Positions 56,284 to 64,000 of a stretch of 64,000 nucleotides of DNA are shown in pieces. This DNA is from Moringa oleifera. Taxonomy: Eukaryota; Streptophyta; Magnoliopsida; Brassicales; Moringaceae. How positions within the stretch are numbered: the first letter of the stretch is position 1; each line of letters starts with the position of its first letter. The translations under genes and the position numbers were made by a program. Under the pieces are notes generated by a model. That model saw only the letters and a program-made list of their open reading frames with translations, had not been told where the DNA came from and ran no database searches. The stretch lies in contig JAJFZO010000004.1 of NCBI GenBank assembly GCA_021397835.1, positions 566,024-630,023 on the forward strand, read 5' to 3'.

Positions 56284-58555
56284 GATGAGGCCTTGGCAGC
56301 AGAGATGCCACGCCTTGCCCAGGCTGGCCGTGTGGCTCGCTCATTGCTAACAGCCGACGATCGTGTCGTCGATCGTGCTGCACAACGAGTCTGCCTAGGC
56401 AAGCCTCGGCATCGGGATCCAGCCCTGCATCTGCCGCCTCGAGAGCCTGCGACGAAGCACTCCGCATGCTCAAAATCCCCCCAGCGATTTGGCCCTCGCA
56501 TAGCATGCATCATCGTTAGCTTCGCCGCCCACACTGTTGAGCTTGTGTAGCCACATCCTAGCTCATTATCCTACGATTTTTCTCATTCCATTGCCCACGT
56601 TTTTCCCACCGATGAGGCCTTGGCAGTAGGGGTGTCACGCCTTTCCCAGGCTGGCCGTGTGGCTCGCTCATTGCTAACGGCAGACGATAGTGTCGTCGAT
56701 CGCGCTGCGCAACGGGTCCGCCAAGGCAAGCCTGGGCATCGGGATCATACCCTGCATCCGTCACTTCGAGGGCCTGCGACGAAGCACTCCGCATGCATAA
56801 AATTCCCCCAGCGATTTGGCCCTCGCGTAGCATTCATCATCGTTAGCTTCGCCGCCTAACCCATCAAGCTTGTATAGCCACATCCCAGCTCATTATCCCA
56901 TTATTTTTCTCATTTCGTTGCCCACATTTTTCCCACTGATGAGGCCTTGGCAGTAGGGGTGCCCAGGCTGGCCGTGTGGCTCGCTCATTGCTAACGGCCG
57001 ACGATCGTGTCATCGATCGCGCTGCGCAACGAGTCCTCCCAGGCAAACCTAGGTGTCGGGATCAAGCCCCGCATCCGTCGCCTCGAGAGCCTGTGACGAA
57101 GCACTCCGCATGCTCAAAATCCCCCCAGCGATTTCGCCCTCGCGTAGCATGCATCATCGTTAGGTTCACCGCCCACACCGTCAAGCTTGTGTAGCCACAT
57201 AACCCAGCTCATAATCCCACGATTTCTCTAATTTCGATGCCCGAGTTTTTCCCACCGATGAGGCTTTGGCTGCAGGGGTGTCACGCCTTGCCCAGGCTCG
57301 CCGTGTGGCTCGCTCATTGGTAACGGTCGACGATATTGTCGTCGATCGCGCTGCACAATGAGTTCGCCTAGGCAAGCCTGGGCATCGGGATCCAACCTCA
57401 CATCCGCCACCTCGAGGGCCTGCGACGAAGCACTCCGCATGCTCAAAATTCCCCCCAACGATTTGGCCCTCGCGTAGCATGCATCATCATTAGCTTCGTC
57501 ACCCAACTCGTCGTGTTTCTATAGCCACATCCCAGCTCATTATCCCATTATTTTTTACATTTCGTTGCCTACATTTTTCCCACCAATGAGGCCTTGGTAG
57601 CAGGGGTGCCCAGGCTGGTCGTGTGGCTCCCTCATTGCTAACGGCCGATGATCGTGTCGTCGATCGCGCTGCGCAACGAGTCCGCCTAGGCAAACCTGGG
57701 TGTCATGATCAAGCCCTGCATCCGCCACCTCGAGAGCCTGCGACGAAGCACTCCGCATGCTCAAAATCCCCCCAGCAATTTTGTCCTAGCGTAGCATGCA
57801 TCATCGTTAGGTTCGTCGCCCACACTGTCGAGCTTGTGTAGCCACATCCTAGCTCATTATCCCACGATTTTTCTAATTTCGATGCCCGTGTTTTTCCCAT
57901 CGATGAGGCCTTGGCTGCAGGGGTGTCACGCCTTGCCTAGGCTGGTCGTGTGGCTTGCTCATTGCTAACGGCCGATGATCGTGTTGTCGATCGCACTGCG
58001 CAACGAGTCCACCGAGGCAAGCCTGGGCGTGAGGATCCAACTGCACATCCGCCACCTCGTTGGCCTGCGATGAAGCACTCCGCATGCTCAAAATCACCCC
58101 AGTGATTTGGCCCTCGCGTAGCATGCATCATCGTTGGCTTCGCCGCCCACACCGTCGAGCTTGTGTAGCCGCATCCCAGCTCATTATCTCACGATTTTTC
58201 TCATTTCATTGCCCACATTTTTCCCACCGATGAGGCCTTGGTAGCAAGGATGCCACTCCTTGCCCAGGCTGGCCGTGTGGCTCGCTCGTTGCTAACGGCC
58301 GACGATCATGTCGTCGACCGCACTGCGCAACGAGTCTGCCTAGGCAAGCCTCCACATCTAGATCCAGCCCTGCATCCGCCACCTCGAGGGCCTACGACGA
58401 AGCACTCTGCATGCTCAAAATCCCTCCAGCGATTTGGCCCTCGCGTAGCATGCATCATCGTTAGCTTTGCCGCACACACCGTCGAGTTTGTGTAGCCACA
58501 TCCCAGCTCATTATCCCATGATTTTTCTCATTTCGTTGACCATGTTTTTCCCACC
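56284..58555. repeat. Second, partial flank HOR: N-O/I-J-K-L-M-N
   Basis: Starts are N 56284, O/I-like 56611, J 56938, K 57257, L 57585, M 57902, N 58229. It repeats the first part of the 53041 unit but contains an additional O/I-like monomer after the first N and lacks P-Q-R-S after the second N. The next monomer (58556) is instead an E/F/H-like type. This may show one boundary of a past exchange. Confidence 0.83.
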
Positions 58556-60845
58556 GATGAGGCCTTCGCAGCAGGGGTGTCGCGCCTTTCGCAGGCTGGC
58601 CGTGTGGCTCGCTCATTGCTAACGGTCGATGATAGTGTCGTCGATCGCGCTGCGCAACGAGCTCGCCTAGGCAAGCCTGGGCATCGGGATCAAGCCCCAC
58701 ATCCGCCGCCTCGAGACCCTGCGACGAAGCACTTCGCATGCTCAAAATCCCCCCAGCGATTTGGCCCTCGCGTAGCATGCATCATCGTTAGGTTCGTCGC
58801 CCACACTGTCGAGCTTGTGTAGCCACATCTAAGCTCATTATCCCACGATTTTTCTAATTTCGATGCCCGTGTTTTTCCCACCGATGAGACCTTGGCTGCA
58901 GGGGTGTCTCGCCTTTCCCAGCCTGGCCGTGTGGGTCGCTCATTGCTAACGGCTGATGATCGTGTCGTCTATCGCGCTACGCAACGAGTTCGTCGTGGCA
59001 AGCCTAGGCGTTGGGATCCAGCTGCACATCCACTACCTCGTTGGCCTGCGACGAAGCAACCACATGCTTAAAATCCCCCCAGCGATTTGGCCCTCACGTA
59101 GTATGCATCATCGTTAACTTTGCCGCCCATACCGTCGAGCTTGTGTAGCCACATCCCAGCTCATTATCCCACGATTTTTCTCATTTCCTTGCCCCTATTT
59201 TTCCCACCGATTAGGACTTGGCAGTAGAGGTGTCACGCCTTGCCCAGGCTGGCCGTGTAGCTCGCTCATTGCGAACGGCCGACGATCGTATCGTCGATCG
59301 CGCTGCGCAACTAGTCCGCCTAGGCAAACCTGACCTTTGGGATCCAGCCACGCATCCGTCGGCTCGAGGGCCTACGACGAAGCAGTCCGCATGCTCAAAA
59401 TCCCTCTAGCAATTTGGCCCTCGCGTAGCATGCATCATCGTTAGGTTCGCAGGCCCACACCGTCAAGCAGGTGTAGCCACATCCCAGCTCATTATCCCAT
59501 GATTTTTCTCATTTCGTTGCCTCTGTTTTTTCCACCGATTAGGACTTGGCAGTAGAGGTGTCACGCCTTTCCTAGGCTGGCCGTGTGGCTCGCTCATTGC
59601 TAACGGTCGACGATAGTGTCGTCGATCGCGCTGCGCAACGAGCTCGCCTAGGCAAGCCTGGGCATCGGGATCCAGCCCCGCATCCGTCGCCTCGACGGCC
59701 TACGACGAAGCACTCTGCATGCTCAAAATCCCTCCAGCGATTTGGCCCTCGCGTAGCATGCATCATCGTTAGCTTCGCCGCACACACCGTCGAGTTTGTG
59801 TAGCCACATCCCAACTCATTTTCCCATGATTTTTCTCATTTCGTTGACCATGTTTTTCCCACCGATGAGGCCTTCGCAGCAGGGGTGTCACGCCTTTCCC
59901 AGGCTAGCCGTGTGGCTCGCTCATTGCTAACGGTCGACGATAGTGTCGTCGATCGCGCTGCGCAACGAGCTCGCCTAGGCAAGCCTGGGCATCGGGAACC
60001 AGCCCCGCATCTGTCGCCTCGACGGCCTACGACGAAGCACTCTGCATGCTCAAAATCCCTCCAGTGATTTGGCCCTCGCGTAGCATGCATCACCGTTAGC
60101 TTCACCGCACACACCTTCGAGTTTGTGTAGCCACATCCCAGCTCATTATCCCATGATTTTTCTTATTTCGTTGCCCATGTTTTTCCCACCGATGAGGCCT
60201 TCGCAGCAGGGGTGTCACGCCTTTCCCAGGCTGGCCGTGTGGCTCGCTCATTGCTAACGGTCGACGATAGTGTCGTCGATCGCGCTGCGCAACGAGCTCG
60301 CCTAGGCAAACCTGGGCATCGGGAACCAGCCCCGCATCTGTCACCTCGACGGCCTGCGACGAAGCACTCTGCATGCTCAAAATCCCTCCAGCGATTTGGC
60401 CCTCGCGTAGCATGCATCATCGTTAGCTTCGCCGCACACACCTTCGAGTTTGTGTAGCCACATCCCAGCTCATTATCCCATGATTTTTCTCATTTCGTTG
60501 CCCATGTTTTTCCCACCGACGAGGCCTTCGCAGCAGGGGTGTCACGCCTTTCCCAGGCTGGCCGTGTGGCTAGCTCATTGCTAACGGTCGACGATTGTGT
60601 CGTCGATCCCGCTGCGCGACGAGTTCGCCTAGGCAAGCCGGGGCATCGGGATCCAACCTCACATCCGCCACCTCGAGGGCCTGCGACGAAGCATTCTAGA
60701 TGCTCAAAATTCCCCCCAACGATTTGGCCCTCGCGTAGCATGCATCATCGTTAGCTTCGCCGCCCTACCCGTCAAGCTTCTATAGCCACATCCCAGCTCA
60801 TTATCCCGTTATTTTTCTCATTTCGTTGCCTACATTTTCCCCACT
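58556..60845. repeat. Local amplification of E/F/H-like monomers
   Basis: Starts are 58556, 58883 (C/M-like), 59209 and 59538 (both begin gattaggacttggcagtag), 59864, 60191 and 60518. Monomers 58556, 59538, 59864 and 60191 share caacgagctcgcctagg. Monomers 59864 and 60191 also share the private gggaaccagccccgcatctg and are nearly identical neighbours, as expected of a recent single-monomer duplication. 60518 is F/K-like with the private gatcccgctgcgcgac. Confidence 0.85.
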
Positions 60846-63800
60846 GATGAGGCCTTGGTAGGAGGGGTGCCAAGGCTGGCCGTGTGGCTCGCTCATTGCT
60901 AACGGCCGACAATCGTGTCGTCGATCGCACTGCACAACGAGTCCGCCTAGGCAAACCTGGGTGTCTTGATCAAGCCCCGCATTCGCCGCCTTGAGAGCCT
61001 ACGACGAAGCACTCCGCATGCTCATTATCCCCCCAGCGATTTCGCCCTCACGTAGCATGCATCATCGTTAGGTTCGTCGCCCACACCGTCGAGCTTATGT
61101 AGCCATATCCCAGCTCATCATCCCATGATTTTTCTAATTTCGATGCCCGTGTTTTTCCCATCGATGAGGCCTTGGCTGCAGGGGTGTCACGCATTGCCCA
61201 AGCTGGCCGTGTGGCTCGCTCATTGCCAACGGCCGATGATCGTGTCGTCGATCATGCTGCGCAACGAGTCCGTCGAGGCAAGCCTGGGAGTGGGGATCCA
61301 GCTGCACATCCGCCACTTCGTTGGCCTGCGACGAAGCACTCTGCATGCTCAAAATCACCCCAGCGATTTGGCCCTCGCGTAGCATGCATTATCGTTAGCT
61401 TCGTCGCCCACACCGTCGAGCTTGTGTAGCCGCATCCCAGCTCATTATCTCACGATTTTTCTTATCTCGTTGCCCACATTTTTCCCACCGATGAGGCCTT
61501 GGCAGCAGGGATGCCACGCCTTGCCCAGCTGACCGTGTGGCTTGCTCGTTGCTAACGGTCGACGATCGTGTCCTCGACCGCGCTGCGCAACGAGTCTTCC
61601 TAGGCAAGCCTCGGCATCTGGATCCAGCCCTGCATCCGCCCCCTCGAGGGCCTGCGATGAAGCACTCCGCATGCTCAAAATCCCCCTAGCGATTTGGCCA
61701 TCGCGTAGCATGCATTATCGTTAGCTTCGCCGCCCACACTGTCGAGCTTGTGTAGCCACATCCTTGATCATTTTTCCACAATTTTTCCCATTTTGTTGCC
61801 CAAGTTTTTCCCACCGATGAGGCCTTGGCAGCAGGGGTGTCACGCCTTTCCCAGGCTGGCCGTGTGGCTCGCTCATTGCTAACGGTCGACGATCGTGTCG
61901 TCGATCACGCGGCGCAACGAGTTCGCCTAGGCAAACCTAGGTGTCGGGATCAAGCCCCACATCCGCAGCCACGAGAGCCTGCGACGAAGCACTCTGCATG
62001 CTCAAAATCCCCCCAGCAATTTCTCCCTCGTGTAGGATGCATCATCGTTAGGTTCGCCGCCCACACCGTCGAGCTTGTGTAGCCACATAACCCAGCTCAT
62101 TATCCCACGATTTTTCTAATTTTGAAGCCCGTGTTTTTCCCACCGATGAGGCCTTGGCTGCTGGGGTGTCACCTCTTGCCCAAGCTCGCCGTGTGGCTCG
62201 CTCATTGCTAACGGCCGATGATCGTGTCGTCGATAGCGCTGCGCAACAAGTACGCCTAGGCAAACCTAGGCGTCGGGATCCAGCCCCGCATCCACAGCCT
62301 CGAGGGCCTACGACGAAGCACTCCGCGTGCTCAAAATCCCCCCAGTGATTTGGCCCTCGCGTGGCATGCATCATCGTTAGGTTCGCAGCCCACACCGTCG
62401 AGCTTGTGTAGCCACATACCAGCTCATTATCCCACGATTTTTCTCATTTCGTTGCCCTCGTTTTTTCCACTGATGAGGCCTTTGCAGCAGAGGTGTCACG
62501 CCTTGCCCAGGCTGGCCGTGTGGCCTCGCTCATTGCTAACGGTCGACGATTGTGTCGTCGATCACGCTGCGCAACGAGTCCACCTAGGCAAACCTGGGCG
62601 TTGGATCCAGCCCCGCATCCGCCGCCTCGAGGGCCTATGACGAAGCACTCCGCATGCTCAAAATCCCCCCAGCGATTTGGCCCTCACGTAGCATGCATCA
62701 TTATTAGATTCGCTGCCCAACCCATCGAGCTTGCACAGCCACATCCCAGCTCATTATCCCATTATTTTTCTCATTTCGTTACCCACATTTTTCCTACCGA
62801 TGAGGCCTTGGCAGCAAGGGTGCCTAGGCTGGCCGTGTGGCTTGCTCATTGCTAACGGTCGACGATCGTGTCATCGATCGCGCTACGCAACGAGTTCGCC
62901 TAGGGAAACCTTGGCGTCAGGATCAAGCCCCACTTCTGCCGCCTCGAGGGCCTGCGACGAAGCACTCCGCATGCTCAAAATCCCCCCAGTGATTTGGCCC
63001 TCGCGTAGTAGGCATCATCGTTAGGTTCGTCGCCCACACCATCGAGCTTGTGTAGCCACATCCTAGCTCATTATCCCACGATTTTTCTCATTTTGTTTTC
63101 CCTATTTTTCCCACCGATGAGGCATTGGCAGCAGAGGTGTCACGCCTTGCCCAGGCTGGCCGTGTGGCTCGCTCATCGCTAACGGCCGACGATCGTATCT
63201 TCCATCGTGCTGCGCAACGAGTCCACCTAGGCAAGCCTGGGCATCGGGATCCTACCCTGCATCCACTACTTCGAGAGCCTACGACGAAGCACTCCGCATG
63301 CTCAAAATCCCCCAAGCAATTTGGCCCTCGCGTAGCATGCATCATCGTTAGCTTCGCCGCCCACACCGTCGAGTTTGTGTAGCCACATCCCACCTCATTA
63401 TCCCACGATTTCTCTCATTTTGTTGCCCACATTTTTCCCACCAATGAGGCCTTAGCAACAGGGGTGTCACGCCTTGCCCAGGCTGGCTGTCGGGCTCGCT
63501 TGTTGCTAACGACCGACAATCGTGTCATTGATCGTGCTGCGCAACGAGTCTGCCTAGGCAAGCCGCGGCATTGGGATGCCATCCTGCATCCGCCGCCTCG
63601 AGGGCTTGTGACGAAGCACTCCGCATGCTCAAAATCCCCCCAGCGATTTTGCCCTCGCGTAGCATGCATCATCATTAGCTTCGTCGCCCATACCGTCGAG
63701 CTTGTGTAGCCACATCCCAGCTCATTATCCCTCGATTTTTCTCATTTCGTTGCCTGTGTTTTTCCCATCGATGAGGCCTTGGCTGCAGGGGTGTCACGCC

Positions 63801-64000
63801 TTGCCCTGGCTGGTCGTGTGGCTCGCACATTGCCAACGACCGATGATCGTGTCGTCGATCGCACTGCGCAACGAGTCCATCGAGGCAGGCCTAGGCGTGG
63901 GGATCCAACTGCACATCCGTCACTTCGTTGGCCTGCGACGAAGCGCTTCGCATGCTCAAAATCACCCCAGCGATTTGGCCCTCGCGTAGCATGCATCATC
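60846..64000. repeat. Terminal flank monomers, no clear HOR
   Basis: Starts are 60846 (J-like, short), 61163 (M-like), 61490 (N-like), 61816, 62145, 62472, 62799 (B/J/R-like, short), 63116, 63443 (Q-like start) and 63770 (M-like, cut by the window end after 231 bp). Many private changes are present, for example cccagctgacc, ggctgctggggtg and gatcacgcggcgc. I see no repeated order among them, and no non-satellite sequence before the window ends. Confidence 0.85.

Larger units (their letters stand above)
1..64000. repeat. Satellite DNA array, ~325-bp monomer, head-to-tail, fills the window
   Basis: The motif gatgaggcc (or a one-base variant) recurs every 316-329 bp from position 8 to 63770, always in the same orientation, giving about 197 monomers. 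Every monomer follows the same order of blocks: gatgaggcc, a gtgtggctcgctcattg block, a gtcgtcgatcgcgctgcgc block, a cgacgaagcac block, a ccctcgcgtagcatgcatc block, then an AT-richer segment with T-runs. No interval of even 100 bases falls outside this pattern. The 320 bases counted at 4561-4880 are 57% GC. Tandem monomers of about 1x or 2x nucleosome length arranged in higher-order repeats are typical of eukaryotic centromeric, pericentromeric or subtelomeric heterochromatin. I do not recognise the named family. The strand is arbitrary. Confidence 0.98.
50786..64000. repeat. Divergent flank of the satellite, A-O order lost
   Basis: The same ~325-bp monomer continues (starts 50786, 51102, 51428, 51755, 52083, 52399, 52715, 53041 and on to 63770, 41 monomers), but monomers carry many private substitutions. 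Types not present in the core (called P, Q, R, S, T here) appear, and the 15-mer/10-mer order is absent. A J-K-L-M-N run, which is also core order, is retained at 53368-54985 and, as J-K-L-M-N, at 56938-58555. Divergent, less ordered monomers are what established models of satellite evolution by unequal exchange predict near an array edge. The edge itself is not in the window. Confidence 0.9.

Noticed and set aside
1..64000. Hundreds of open reading frames of 60-175 codons on both strands, with recurring proteins (for example starting MARSLLTADD or MLREGQIAGG).
   Set aside because: They recur once per monomer in several frames and on both strands at once. They end at a conserved TAG in gtgtagcc or similar, and they shift frame between monomers because most monomer lengths (316-329 bp) are not multiples of three. 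They carry no recognisable domain. The longest (15982-16509 and 32287-32799) exist only because local indels join frames. They reflect a GC-rich repeat, not genes.
1..64000. CRISPR array or bacterial origin.
   Set aside because: Repeats are contiguous ~325-bp units without unique spacers between short direct repeats, and no cas-like gene is present. The organisation is that of eukaryotic satellite DNA.
1..64000. Ribosomal DNA intergenic-spacer subrepeats.
   Set aside because: No rRNA gene segment appears anywhere in 64 kb, and the HOR structure extends far beyond the size of ordinary spacer subrepeat blocks. It cannot be fully excluded without flanking sequence.
1..64000. Assignment to a named satellite family or species.
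   Set aside because: I do not recognise the monomer, and composition alone does not identify the taxon. A database search would be decisive.

Overview
The whole 64 kb window is a single tandem satellite-DNA array. I found no gene, RNA gene, mobile element, CRISPR array or unique-sequence interval. About 197 monomers (196 complete, one cut by the right edge) lie head-to-tail in one orientation. Each is about 316-329 bp, and the 320 bases I counted by hand (4561-4880) are 57% GC. I place monomer boundaries at the recurring gatgagg (or aatgagg/gattagg) motif. A homogenised 325-bp satellite with nested higher-order repeats (HORs) points to eukaryotic (peri)centromeric or other constitutive heterochromatin. 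A plant or animal nuclear genome is plausible, but I do not recognise the family and do not assign a taxon.

Core, 1-50785. There are fifteen distinguishable monomer types, named here A to O. Their full order A-B-C-D-E-F-G-H-I-J-K-L-M-N-O makes a 15-mer HOR of about 4.87 kb. A shortened HOR of about 3.25 kb has order A-B-C-D-E-F-L-M-N-O (10-mer) and lacks G-K. Starting from A, the units are: U1 15-mer (8-4879), U2-U4 10-mers (4880-14638), U5 10-mer with monomer C replaced by M (14639-17904), U6 and U7 15-mers (17905-27654), U8 10-mer with a degraded stretch (27655-30949), U9 15-mer (30950-35822), U10 and U11 10-mers (35823-42327), U12 irregular 17-mer (42328-47859), U13 A-to-I then a switch out of the HOR (47860-50785). 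U1-U2 recur as U9-U10 at an offset of about 30.94 kb, so blocks of HORs have themselves been duplicated. Private variants are shared in a patchwork among units, which indicates continuing conversion or unequal exchange.

Edge-like flank, 50786-64000. The same family continues, but monomers are more divergent and the A-O order is lost. A different, looser HOR of 10 monomers (about 3.24 kb; N-J-K-L-M-N-P-Q-R-S) can be read at 53041-56283 and partly repeats on either side. Then come a small local expansion of near-identical monomers (58556-60845) and mostly unordered monomers to the window end. This is the usual picture of a homogenised core passing into a divergent array edge, so the array boundary probably lies to the right.

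The open reading frames of 60-175 codons in this window, on both strands, are by-products of a GC-rich repeat with few stop codons. None looks like a gene. Several short segments (about 15.82-16.07, 25.51-25.74, 29.72-29.98 and 30.30-30.46 kb) carry clustered small indels and may be assembly or consensus errors.
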